From assembly GCF_022410465.1 (NCBI RefSeq), contig NZ_JAJSON010000020.1, positions 124,001 through 188,000 of the forward strand: a stretch of DNA of 64,000 nucleotides. The letters run 5' to 3'. The notes under the pieces were generated by a model. It was not told the origin of the DNA. It was given only the letters and a program-made list of their open reading frames with translations, and did no database searches. Origin of the DNA: Christiangramia crocea (GTDB taxonomy: Bacteria > Bacteroidota > Bacteroidia > Flavobacteriales > Flavobacteriaceae). Positions 24,280 through 32,662 of the stretch are shown here, in pieces; within the stretch, counting starts at the first letter, position 1; every line of letters starts with the position of its first letter. The position numbers and the translations under genes are program-made.

Positions 24280-26244
24280 ATGAAAAAATCAATTTTATTT
24301 ATACTATCACTGTTCGTTGCAGCAAGTTTTTTTAGCTGTGACAACAGTGAAAGTTCGAAAAATGGAGATCGTGGAGCATTAGCTTCCAGCGCTGCAGAAA
24401 AAGTATATGTGGCACCGGGAGAGCACGATGAATTCTATGCCTTCATCTCCGGAGGGTTCAGCGGACAATTATCAGTCTACGGTCTTCCCTCAGGAAGGCT
24501 GTTAAAGGTAATTCCGGTATTCTCTCAGGATCCTGAAAAAGCCTGGGGATATAACGAAGAGACAAAACCAATGTTGAACACTTCTCACGGTTTTGTACCA
24601 TGGGATGACGCTCACCATCCGGACATCTCACAAACCGATGGAAAACTTGACGGTCGCTGGGTATTCATCAATGGTAACAATACCCCTAGAATTGCAAAAG
24701 TTGACCTTACTACTTTCGAGACCACTGAGATCATCGAGGTACCAAACTCTGCCGGTAACCACAGTTCTTCTTTTGTTACTGAAAATACCGAATATGTGGT
24801 AGCAGGAACAAGATTCTCTGTACCCGTACCTCAGCGTGACATGCCTATTAATGAATACAAAGGTAATTTCAAAGGCTCCCTCACTTTCATAAGCGTTGAC
24901 CCCGAAGAAGGACATATGGATATCAAATTCCAGCTTATGATGCCTGGATTTGACTATGACCTTGCCCATCCTGGTAGAGGAAAATCTCACGGCTGGTTCT
25001 TCTTCTCAACTTATAATACTGAAGAGGCTAACTCTTTACTTGAAGTGAACGCTTCCCAAAATGACAAAGACTTTATTGCAGCGGTTAACTGGAAAAAGAT
25101 CGAAGAATACGTTAATAATGGAGGCGGTAAGACAATGCCTGCCAACTACGCTCACAATATTTATGATGATGATACTCATACTGCTACCTCAACTATGAAA
25201 AAAGAGGTTCTTGTTGTAGATCCTTTAGAAGTTCCAGGCGCAGTATTCCTGTTACCTACCCCAAAATCCCCTCACGGTTGTGATGTAAACCCAACAGGAG
25301 AGTATATTGTTGGAAATGGTAAACTTTCAGCCGACCTTACCGTGCATTCCTATACTAAAATGATCGATGCCATCGAGAATGAAAAGTTTGATGGAGAGGC
25401 CTATGGAATCCCAATCCTTAAATTCGAAGATGTACTTGCCGGAACTGTAAAACAGGCTGGTCTTGGACCTCTGCATACCGAGTTCGACGGTGAAGGGAAT
25501 GCCTATACCTCATTCTTTATCTCTTCTGAGGTTGTGAAATGGAATGTGGAAACACGTGAAGTGATAGACAGAAAACCATGTTACTACTCTGTAGGTCACG
25601 TGATGATCCCTGGTGGTAACTCTGCAGACCCATTCGGTAAATACGTACTGGCGATGAACAAGATCACCAAAGACCGTTATCTGCCTACCGGTCCGGAAGT
25701 GACCCAGTCTGCGCAGCTTTATGATATCACAGGTGAAAAAATGGAGTTGTTACTTGACTTCCCAACTATTGGAGAACCTCATTATGCAGCAGGTATCCCC
25801 GCAGATATTGTAAAAGCCAATTCCAGAAAAATTTTCAAACTGGATGAGAACAAGCATGAATATGCTACTCTTTCTAACGGAGACGCCCGTGTGGAAAGAG
25901 ATGGAAATGAAGTACATGTTTATATGACCATGATAAGGAGCCACTTCACTCCAGATAATATTGAAGGTATAAAAGTGGGAGACAAAGTATACTTCCACGT
26001 TACCAACCACGAACAGGATTACGATGTACCACACGGAATAAGTATGATAGGTGCCAACACCTCTGAATTGCTGATCATGCCCGGACAGACCGAAACCTTT
26101 GTCTGGGAACCAAAACAGCCGGGAGTCTGGCCATTCTATTGTACCGATTTCTGTTCAGCTTTACACCAGGAAATGCAGGGATATGTTAGGGTTTCCCCTG
26201 CTAATTCTAACATAGAGTTAAGCTGGTCTCTAGGTGAAGATTGA
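24280..26244 (+). CDS. nosZ: Nitrous oxide reductase, clade II, lipoprotein-type signal
   Basis: Reduces N2O to N2 in the periplasm with the CuZ and CuA copper centres. The N-terminus has no twin-arginine motif; it is a Sec signal ending in SFFSC with Cys20, so the enzyme is predicted to be lipid-anchored. A beta-propeller with the paired His of DDAHHPD and several further His (HGFVPW, HSSSF, SPHGCD) supplies CuZ ligands. The C-terminal cupredoxin domain has the CuA motif C621-TDF-C625-SAL-H629-QE-M632. The length of 654 and the Sec signal fit clade II. No nir or nor genes are in the window. An internal terminator-like hairpin follows (26291-26322). Confidence 0.97.
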   Translation: MKKSILFILSLFVAASFFSCDNSESSKNGDRGALASSAAEKVYVAPGEHDEFYAFISGGFSGQLSVYGLPSGRLLKVIPVFSQDPEKAWGYNEETKPMLNTSHGFVPWDDAHHPDISQTDGKLDGRWVFINGNNTPRIAKVDLTTFETTEIIEVPNSAGNHSSSFVTENTEYVVAGTRFSVPVPQRDMPINEYKGNFKGSLTFISVDPEEGHMDIKFQLMMPGFDYDLAHPGRGKSHGWFFFSTYNTEEANSLLEVNASQNDKDFIAAVNWKKIEEYVNNGGGKTMPANYAHNIYDDDTHTATSTMKKEVLVVDPLEVPGAVFLLPTPKSPHGCDVNPTGEYIVGNGKLSADLTVHSYTKMIDAIENEKFDGEAYGIPILKFEDVLAGTVKQAGLGPLHTEFDGEGNAYTSFFISSEVVKWNVETREVIDRKPCYYSVGHVMIPGGNSADPFGKYVLAMNKITKDRYLPTGPEVTQSAQLYDITGEKMELLLDFPTIGEPHYAAGIPADIVKANSRKIFKLDENKHEYATLSNGDARVERDGNEVHVYMTMIRSHFTPDNIEGIKVGDKVYFHVTNHEQDYDVPHGISMIGANTSELLIMPGQTETFVWEPKQPGVWPFYCTDFCSALHQEMQGYVRVSPANSNIELSWSLGED

Positions 26245-26290
26245 TGTTTAGTTAGATGGAATACATGAACTAAGGGCATGTATTTCTGAG

Positions 26291-26324
26291 AAGGCGGGGG
26301 TTGGTTGATTGCTCCCGCCTTTCT
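26291..26324 (+). terminator. Hairpin after nosZ, partial terminator
   Basis: An 8-bp GC-rich stem (AAGGCGGG at 26291-26298 with CCCGCCTT at 26314-26321) is followed by TTCT. It lies within the nos operon, 14 bp before the next gene, so it probably reduces expression of the accessory genes relative to nosZ or stabilises the nosZ end of the mRNA. Confidence 0.65.
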
Positions 26325-26337
26325 ATTAAAAAATATT

Positions 26338-26952
26338 ATGATGAAAAAAGCAGGAATAATAATGATAGTAGGTTCACTACTATTGCTGGGCCTCTTTAAA
26401 TTCCCACTATGGAATATCATGCTGGGAGCTCCCCAGTATCCCGATCCAATGGGGATGAACATATACATCACCGGAATTGAAGGAGTTCAGGAATTCGATA
26501 TCCAGAATATTGACGGCCTAAATCATTATATAGGAATGAAAAAAATTCCCAAGCCTGAAGAAATGTGGGAATTCGAAGTATTTCCAAAGGTAATTGCAGG
26601 AATGGCTATATTAGGAGTTTTAATAGGAATTCTGGGACTTTTAGGCAAAGTAAGCTATAAATGGTTTCTGGGTTGGCTCATTTTAATGACCATTCTGGGA
26701 ATCATGGGAATGTATGACTTTAACACCTGGCTTACAGAATATGGTACAGACCTGGACCCCAACGCCATCATGAAGATGACACATCCCGATGGCACACCAA
26801 TGACTTATAAACCGCCATTATTCGGTCACCAAAAAATGCTTAATTTCGATGTGGATTCCTATCCTCATACAGGAGCCTATATGCTCTTTGCCGGAATGCT
26901 TCTCACACTTATGGCATTCTTCGTTGGAAAAAAGGAATGGCGAACAAAATAA
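26338..26952 (+). CDS. Membrane protein of the nos operon
   Basis: About 204 residues with four predicted helices: one at the N-terminus (about 4-24), then a periplasmic segment of about 60 residues, and three near about 88-108, 113-133 and 180-198. Two Met-rich stretches (GAPQYPDPMGMN and MKMTHPDGTPM) face the same side. I do not recognise a family firmly. A membrane protein gene next to nosZ (nosB in Wolinella) is reported for clade II clusters, and this may be its counterpart. The Met content suggests copper, but that is inference. The ATG at 26338 is used; 26341 is equivalent. Confidence 0.72.
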   Translation: MMKKAGIIMIVGSLLLLGLFKFPLWNIMLGAPQYPDPMGMNIYITGIEGVQEFDIQNIDGLNHYIGMKKIPKPEEMWEFEVFPKVIAGMAILGVLIGILGLLGKVSYKWFLGWLILMTILGIMGMYDFNTWLTEYGTDLDPNAIMKMTHPDGTPMTYKPPLFGHQKMLNFDVDSYPHTGAYMLFAGMLLTLMAFFVGKKEWRTK

Positions 26953-26962
26953 TTAGAAAAAG

Positions 26963-27397
26963 ATGAAACGCTTTATTTACACGCTCATATTTGCCTTCAC
27001 GCTTATCTCCTGTGAGATTGGCCCCGAACCCATAAATTATGGTGAGGATGGTTGTGAATACTGCAAGATGACCATCGTAGACAAACAACATGCCTCAGAA
27101 CTGGTTACAAGCAAAGGCAAGATCTATAAATTTGATGCTATTGAGTGTATGATCAATTTCAGAAAGGAACATAAAGACATTCAATATGCGATGTACCTGG
27201 TAAGCGATTTTAGCAAGCCGGGTGAACTGATAGATGCTACCATGGCCACATTCTTAATAAGCGAGAAAATTTCAAGTCCTATGGGGGCTAACCTTTCAGC
27301 CTTTTATACTGAAACTGCCGCAAATGAGATACAGGCCTCTTACGGAGGGGATATTTATAACTGGCATGAAATTCAGCCATACATCGGTAAAAATTAA
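26963..27397 (+). CDS. nosL: NosL copper chaperone lipoprotein
   Basis: A periplasmic lipoprotein (Cys17 in LISC) of the NosL family, which delivers Cu(I) for CuZ assembly of N2O reductase. The metal motif is C31-E-Y-C34-K-M36, and the second conserved block SSPMGANLSAF carries a further Met. The length of 144 is normal. It lies 11 bp after the membrane protein and 4 bp before nosD. Confidence 0.94.
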   Translation: MKRFIYTLIFAFTLISCEIGPEPINYGEDGCEYCKMTIVDKQHASELVTSKGKIYKFDAIECMINFRKEHKDIQYAMYLVSDFSKPGELIDATMATFLISEKISSPMGANLSAFYTETAANEIQASYGGDIYNWHEIQPYIGKN

Positions 27398-27400
27398 GAC

Positions 27401-28648
27401 TTGAAATTACCGATTTTCATATTGCTCTTTTTTGCTCTCTTCTTCAATCAGGGAAGAGCTAATACTATTGAAGTTTGTGAAAGCTGTAGTTATAAGAATA
27501 TAAAAACTGCAATTGCTGAAGCTGCGGCCTTCGATACCATTAAAATAAAAAAGGGAGTCTACAGAGAATTCAATTTACATATCACCAAACCACTTACCAT
27601 AATTGGAGAAGGATTTCCGGTTATTGATGGTGAAGACCAGGGTGAGATCCTTACCATAGAAGCTGATAATGTCACGATTGACGGTCTTAAGATCATAAAT
27701 GTTGGTACTAGTTATACTACAGACTTTGCCGCAGTGAGAGTCGTGAAAAGTGAAAACTTCCTGATAAAGAATCTTCAACTGGAGCGTCTCTTTTTTGGGA
27801 TCTATCTCGAAAAAGCCAGGAACGGAAAGGTGATAAACAACACCATTCTTGGGGATGCGGTTGAGGAGTTCAGTTCCGGGAATGGGATACAGCTCTGGTA
27901 CTGCAATAATGTAGAGGTTATTGGAAATACCATCAAAAAAGTTCGGGATGGTATCTACCTTGAATTTTCAGATGATATTCTTATAAAAGATAATATTAGT
28001 CAAAACAACCTGAGATACGGGCTGCACTTCATGTTCTCAAATAACGATATTTACGAAAACAACATTTTTGAAAACAATGGTGCTGGCGTAGCTGTGATGT
28101 TCTCCAAATTCATAACCATGAAAGGAAACATTTTCAGAAAGAACTGGGGAACAGCCTCCTTCGGATTATTACTGAAAGAGATCAACGATTCAGAGATAAG
28201 CAATAATAAGTTTGTAGAGAATACGGTAGGTATCAATATCGAAGGTTCAAACCGTATCAATTATGTAGATAATGATTTCAGGAATAATGGCTGGGCTGTT
28301 AAGGTTAGAGGGGCCTGTTATTCCAATATTTTCAAAAAGAATAATTTTTTCAACAATTCATTCGATATTTCATATAACAGCAAATTGAATGATAACAGTT
28401 TCGACGGAAATTACTGGAGCAGCTATACGGGCTACGATCTCAATAAGGACGGGATTGGCGATGTACCATACAGGCCCGTAAAGCTGTTTTCCTACATCGT
28501 GAACCGGACACCCGAAACCATTATTCTTCTAAGGAGTCTTTTTATCGATATTATTGATTTTTCAGAAAAGGTTTCCCCCGTATTTACCCCAGATAACCTG
28601 TTGGATCAAAATCCGTTACTAAAACCTGTATCCCATGATATCCATTGA
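27401..28648 (+). CDS. nosD: NosD periplasmic copper-processing protein
   Basis: A parallel beta-helix protein of the NosD family with many short right-handed repeats (for example GNTIKKVRDGIYLEFSDD). It works with NosF and NosY, which are thought to supply sulfur or copper to NosZ. A signal peptide (KLPIFILLFFALFFNQGRA) lies directly at the start, and the only start codon before it is TTG at 27401, four bases after the nosL stop. The end overlaps nosF by 14 nt, which implies translational coupling. Confidence 0.93.
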   Translation: MKLPIFILLFFALFFNQGRANTIEVCESCSYKNIKTAIAEAAAFDTIKIKKGVYREFNLHITKPLTIIGEGFPVIDGEDQGEILTIEADNVTIDGLKIINVGTSYTTDFAAVRVVKSENFLIKNLQLERLFFGIYLEKARNGKVINNTILGDAVEEFSSGNGIQLWYCNNVEVIGNTIKKVRDGIYLEFSDDILIKDNISQNNLRYGLHFMFSNNDIYENNIFENNGAGVAVMFSKFITMKGNIFRKNWGTASFGLLLKEINDSEISNNKFVENTVGINIEGSNRINYVDNDFRNNGWAVKVRGACYSNIFKKNNFFNNSFDISYNSKLNDNSFDGNYWSSYTGYDLNKDGIGDVPYRPVKLFSYIVNRTPETIILLRSLFIDIIDFSEKVSPVFTPDNLLDQNPLLKPVSHDIH

Positions 28649-29345
28649 AAACCTACATAAGAAATTCGGAAAGAATCAGGTCTTAAAAGGCATTGACCTG
28701 GAAATAGACCAGGGAGGGATATTTGCAGTTCTGGGACCCAATGGTTCCGGAAAGACCACCCTTATAAAAAGCATCCTGGGAATGGTAGTTCCAAATTCAG
28801 GAAGCATCAAACTCAATGGGAAATCGGTCAAAAATGACTGGAAATACCGCAATAATATTGATTATCTGCCCCAGATCGCGAATTTTCCCGGAAACCTCAC
28901 AGTCCGGGAACTTATTCGCATGATAAAAGATCTACGATCCTACAAAAAAGCGGAAGACGAAAGATTGATTCAATTATTCAAGCTGGAACCTTTTCTAAGC
29001 AAAAAACTGAGCAACCTTTCTGGAGGTACCAAACAAAAGGTAAACCTGGTGTTGACTTTCATGTTCGACAGTCCGCTTATCATCCTGGATGAACCTACTA
29101 CCGGTCTCGATCCCATTTCGCATTTAAGGCTTAAAGAACTTATTACCGAAGAAAAGAAAAAAGGAAAAACCATTATTATCACTTCTCATATCATGAGTTT
29201 TGTAGAAGAGATAGCAGACGAGATTGTATTCCTGCTGGAAGGCAAGATCTATTTTAAAGGTGGTATTCCTGCCCTGAAGACCAAGACCAAGCAGCCCGAT
29301 TTTGAGCATGCCATAGCATCAATTTTAACCACCAGTTATGTTTAA
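28635..29345 (+). CDS. nosF: NosF ABC transporter ATPase
   Basis: A single ABC domain with Walker A GPNGSGKTT, Q-loop, signature LSGGTKQKVNLVL and Walker B LIILDEPTTGLDP followed by the H-loop TSHIM. It energises the NosFY transporter needed for NosZ maturation. The length of 236 is typical of short NosF. It overlaps nosD by 14 nt and nosY by 8 nt. Confidence 0.94.
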   Translation: MISIENLHKKFGKNQVLKGIDLEIDQGGIFAVLGPNGSGKTTLIKSILGMVVPNSGSIKLNGKSVKNDWKYRNNIDYLPQIANFPGNLTVRELIRMIKDLRSYKKAEDERLIQLFKLEPFLSKKLSNLSGGTKQKVNLVLTFMFDSPLIILDEPTTGLDPISHLRLKELITEEKKKGKTIIITSHIMSFVEEIADEIVFLLEGKIYFKGGIPALKTKTKQPDFEHAIASILTTSYV

Positions 29346-30120
29346 GATATTAAAATACAGTTTCTACGATCTTATGCGAAGCCGCTGGAGCTACGTATAT
29401 TTCCTTTTCTATTTAATGCTGGGCTTCGTATTGCTTTTTCTTAATAATGATCTTTCCAAGGCGGTGATCACATTAATGAACGTCATCATTATCCTGGTAC
29501 CACTTATCGGAACCATTTTTGGAGTGATGTATTATTATAATTCAAAGGAATTTACCGAATTGCTTCTCGCCCAGCCGGTAAAAAGAAGTTCGATCTTTTT
29601 GGGACAGTATTTTGGAGTAGCACTGTCTCTGGCCATGAGCCTGGTGATAGGCCTTGGTTTGCCATTTATCTTTTACGGCATCTTTAACAGTGATGCCATA
29701 GCTAATTTCTCATTACTCCTAATAACAGGAGTTTTCCTGACACTTATCTTTACTGCTCTGGCCTTTGTGATCGCACTCACGAACGACAATAAGATAAAGG
29801 GCTTTGGATATGCGATTTTGCTCTGGCTCTTTCTGGCCGTAATCTATGACGGAATATTCCTGATGTCACTCGTGTTCTTTGAGGATTATCCACTGGATAA
29901 ATTCTCACTGATCGCCACCATGTTAAACCCTATAGATCTTTCCAGGGTACTTATTCTGCTGAAAATGGATATTTCAGCCCTACTGGGTTATACCGGAGCG
30001 GTTTTCCAAAAGTTCTTCGGAACCAATCAGGGTATCATATTATCATCAGCTATGCTCATTCTTTGGGTAAGCGTTCCTCTTTATTTCATCAGAAGAATTT
30101 CAAACAGAAAGGATTTCTGA
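29338..30120 (+). CDS. nosY: NosY ABC transporter permease
   Basis: A permease with six predicted membrane helices of the ABC-2 type and the family block NSKEFTELLLAQPVKRSSIFLG cytoplasmic loop (only part quoted: ELLLAQPVKR). It partners NosF. It is the last gene of the operon; the next gene has its own operator-promoter 19 bp after the stop. Confidence 0.92.
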   Translation: MFKILKYSFYDLMRSRWSYVYFLFYLMLGFVLLFLNNDLSKAVITLMNVIIILVPLIGTIFGVMYYYNSKEFTELLLAQPVKRSSIFLGQYFGVALSLAMSLVIGLGLPFIFYGIFNSDAIANFSLLLITGVFLTLIFTALAFVIALTNDNKIKGFGYAILLWLFLAVIYDGIFLMSLVFFEDYPLDKFSLIATMLNPIDLSRVLILLKMDISALLGYTGAVFQKFFGTNQGIILSSAMLILWVSVPLYFIRRISNRKDF

Positions 30121-30138
30121 TAATATAATTGGCTAATA

Positions 30139-30181
30139 TGAGAATGGTCATATATCCCTGAAGGTATAGTGCTTAATTTAG
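30139..30181 (+). promoter_or_regulatory. Crp/Fnr-type promoter of the thioredoxin-like gene
   Basis: TGAGAATGGTCA (30139-30150) is followed at exactly 35 nt by TAATTTAG (30174-30181), one mismatch from TAnnTTTG. The predicted start is near 30186, 16 nt before the ATG at 30202. The GTG at 30169 lies upstream of the predicted start and so is unlikely to be used. Confidence 0.7.
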
Positions 30182-30201
30182 TGCCACCTAAATTTTTTGT
30201 C

Positions 30202-30819
30202 ATGCGTGAACTACTGCTACAAAGCCTGAAAAATTCTTTCAGCTATCCGGACTATTTAAATCTTTTAGAAGACCTGGTAAAGTATAAAAGCACCACAGGA
30301 GAACCTAATGAAGACAGGGTAAATTTCACAGCCCTCAATTTCAAACGTATCCAACGCCTGAACAAGACCATTAAATTATCTCCTGAACAGGAAGACAGTT
30401 TCAAAAACCTAAGGCCCCAACAAACCTGGCTGGTGATCCTGGAATCCTGGTGTGCTGATGGCGCACAGACCATCCCGGTATTAAATAAGATTGCCGAAGC
30501 TTCCGAAAATATCAGTCTAAAGATCGTATTGAGGGACGAGCACCCGGAACTAATGGATAATTTTCTCACCAATGGTACCCGCTCGATTCCAAAACTTATC
30601 ATTCTGCATAAGAATCTTGAGGTAATGACCACCTGGGGCCCGCGATCAGTTCCAGCCACCGAAATGGTAACCGATTATAAAACTGAATTTGGGAAAATAG
30701 ATGCAGCCTTTAAGGCCAAGCTCCAGATATGGTACACTAAAGACCGTGGAATGAGTATTATCAATGAGCTGGCCGACACCGTAGATAAACTGAAATCTGA
30801 TAGATTCACAACGGTTTAA
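30202..30819 (+). CDS. Thioredoxin-fold protein with a single active-site Cys
   Basis: A cytoplasmic protein of about 205 residues with a helical N-terminus and a thioredoxin-like fold. The active-site segment reads ESWCADGAQTIP, so only one Cys is present where thioredoxins have CxxC, and the cis-Pro loop reads SIPKLI. It resembles the Thioredoxin_9 group; no reaction is known. Its stop codon overlaps that of the convergent membrane protein gene (TTAA shared, 30816-30819). The promoter carries the same operator as the nos and cco genes, so the protein probably acts under low oxygen. Confidence 0.85.
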   Translation: MRELLLQSLKNSFSYPDYLNLLEDLVKYKSTTGEPNEDRVNFTALNFKRIQRLNKTIKLSPEQEDSFKNLRPQQTWLVILESWCADGAQTIPVLNKIAEASENISLKIVLRDEHPELMDNFLTNGTRSIPKLIILHKNLEVMTTWGPRSVPATEMVTDYKTEFGKIDAAFKAKLQIWYTKDRGMSIINELADTVDKLKSDRFTTV

Positions 30820-32021
30820 TCATTAGACAAAAGCTGACTGCCCAGAATCATGGCAATGGCTATTAGAATGATTATACTGGCAAGACTTATAAGCAAATGT
30901 AGCGATGGATAAGTGCCGGCATTCGTTATGATTGCCAGGCCCCTGGAAAAGATCAGGAGTTCAGTAAGGAAGAAACCCGCCAGGTAAATATAAAGCTGAG
31001 TCATGGATAGTTTCAGAAGTCTGAAATGCTTGAGAAATGCCAGCAAAAGCACACTTACAATGCCAAGAAATACCCAGTGAATATAACTGATGATCATATC
31101 TAGATTGGTAAAGATCGTTTGGGTTATCACCGGAAATGAGCCTAGGATCTGCGCAATCAGTTTTATGAATAACATGAATAAAACCAGCCTTATAGAAAAG
31201 CTGAGCAGCGGCGGGAAACCTTTAAAAACAGATATGGCTTTGGAGTATATAGCTTTGAAAAGCACACCAAAAGCAATAAGCTGTAAAATCCCGCCAATTA
31301 AAGCAATTAGATAAATAGACCAGTGCGGGTGCATCCATAACAGCGAAAGGAAAAAGGTGAGGATCACCCCTGCATTCAGCAGGTAATAAAAACGCTTAAA
31401 GATCATTTTGGGGAGAACAAAAGACTTTTTTTCAAAAATATATAGAAAAATACCACAGAGAGCGACTATGAACCAGCCGTTATACTGAAAATGAAGGTAG
31501 AAATATATTGCATTTCTGTATAGGGCTGAACCACTTCCAGCTGTATTCATAATTATCCCGAGGGCCCAGGGACCAAGGCTGGAGATGACCATATACCATA
31601 GGGAAATCCTTACAAGCTTATAGCTATTGGTTTTCCTGAAATTTTGAGGACAATATTTAAAAAAGAAAAAGACGAACCAGTATGACACGATAAGGAATAG
31701 GCTGGAAAAAATTATTGAAAAAAGGGCATAACCGGTAAATGGAAAAGTAACCAGCATGCCTATTATGGTTCCCTGTGTACACCAGAAAATAAGCCGGTAT
31801 TTTTTTTGAACAGGCTGGGATCGCAGAAACGCAAAGTAAATAAGAGTGGTTAAAGCCGTATATACCCAGCCCAGTAAAGCGATATGAGAATGTGTATGAA
31901 CGATGAACTTATAGGTGACCGGAATATCAAAAACAACAAAGAACCGCAGCATGACTCCCAGAATGGCAATTATCATGAAATAAATGATCGCAAGCGTGGT
32001 ATGATGTTTCAACATTCGCAT
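30816..32021 (-). CDS. Multi-spanning membrane protein, heme-copper-oxidase-I or NnrS-like
   Basis: About twelve membrane helices in 401 residues, with no soluble domain. Helix 2 carries HTHSHIALLGW (His42, His44, His46), reminiscent of the heme-ligand helix of CcoN-type subunits and NorB. Further His lie in membrane segments: His177 (FYLHFQYNGW), His231/His233 (WMHPHW) and His315 (YIHW). The canonical CuB HH pair and the TM10 H-x-H are not evident, so it is not a standard oxidase or NO reductase. It is divergent from the Rrf2 regulator across a shared palindrome, which suggests a role in nitric oxide response or sensing. Confidence 0.7.
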   Translation of the reverse strand: MRMLKHHTTLAIIYFMIIAILGVMLRFFVVFDIPVTYKFIVHTHSHIALLGWVYTALTTLIYFAFLRSQPVQKKYRLIFWCTQGTIIGMLVTFPFTGYALFSIIFSSLFLIVSYWFVFFFFKYCPQNFRKTNSYKLVRISLWYMVISSLGPWALGIIMNTAGSGSALYRNAIYFYLHFQYNGWFIVALCGIFLYIFEKKSFVLPKMIFKRFYYLLNAGVILTFFLSLLWMHPHWSIYLIALIGGILQLIAFGVLFKAIYSKAISVFKGFPPLLSFSIRLVLFMLFIKLIAQILGSFPVITQTIFTNLDMIISYIHWVFLGIVSVLLLAFLKHFRLLKLSMTQLYIYLAGFFLTELLIFSRGLAIITNAGTYPSLHLLISLASIIILIAIAMILGSQLLSND

Positions 32022-32081
32022 ATAAAAAGGATAAAAACTGCTCTACGGTGAATTTAATAACTAAAAATTAAATGAAAATTT

Positions 32082-32107
32082 AAAAAAGGACAATTTTGTC
32101 TTTTTTT
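32082..32107. promoter_or_regulatory. Palindrome between Rrf2 gene and divergent membrane protein
   Basis: The core GACAA-TT-TTGTC (32089-32100) is a perfect inverted repeat, flanked by an A-run and a T-run that extend the symmetry to 26 bp with one mismatched pair. It lies 35 bp before the Rrf2 ATG and 61 bp before the divergent start. It is the likely operator of the Rrf2 protein itself. Confidence 0.6.
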
Positions 32108-32141
32108 TAAATTATCTTCAATTTTATAAAAACTCTGGTGA

Positions 32142-32573
32142 ATGTTTTCAAAAGCATGCGAATACGGAATAAGAGCAACTCTGTTCATAACACAGGAATC
32201 GAAAAACAAGAGACGTGCGAGCCTCAAAACAATAGCCAGGGAAATTAATTCTCCTGAAGCTTTCACAGCCAAGATCCTTCAAAAGCTGGTTCAGCAGGAA
32301 ATTGTTGAATCAGCAAAAGGCCCACAGGGTGGTTTCTTTATTAGTCCGAAAAAACAGACAACTGTCATTGCCGAAATCGTAAAGGCCATAGATGGTGATT
32401 CTATCATGAACGGATGCGCATTAGGTCTTGAGAAATGTTCAGAAGAACATCCCTGTCCCTTGCACTACGATTTTACCGAAATCAGAAGCAATCTGAAACA
32501 TATGCTTGAAAACACAACTATCCTTGAACTTACATCAAGGCTGGATTCCGGGTTAGGTTTTCTAAAGCTCTAA
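32142..32573 (+). CDS. Rrf2-family Fe-S regulator, NsrR-like
   Basis: A winged helix at the N-terminus (ACEYGIRATLFIT, then a recognition helix around SPEAFTAKILQKLV) and the wing GPQGGFF are hallmarks of Rrf2 proteins. Three cysteines, Cys92, Cys99 and Cys105 (C-x6-C-x5-C), could hold a 2Fe-2S or 4Fe-4S cluster, as in NsrR or IscR. The neighbours (RIC repair protein, heme-copper-like membrane protein) point to nitric oxide sensing rather than Fe-S homeostasis. The length of 143 is normal. Confidence 0.9.
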   Translation: MFSKACEYGIRATLFITQESKNKRRASLKTIAREINSPEAFTAKILQKLVQQEIVESAKGPQGGFFISPKKQTTVIAEIVKAIDGDSIMNGCALGLEKCSEEHPCPLHYDFTEIRSNLKHMLENTTILELTSRLDSGLGFLKL

Positions 32574-32579
32574 AAGCAA

Positions 32580-32640
32580 GAAGGCGTCTATAAAAGGTGA
32601 ATTTAAGGTATGAGATTGTTTAGACGTTATAGACACCTTC
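32580..32640. terminator. Long inverted repeat between convergent genes
   Basis: A 14-bp stem with one mismatch (32580-32593 with 32627-32640) and a 33-nt loop lies between the convergent Rrf2 and RIC genes. A T-run is lacking on both strands, so it may be a weak bidirectional terminator. Confidence 0.5.
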
Positions 32641-32662
32641 TCTGCAGAGCTTTAAAGGAATT

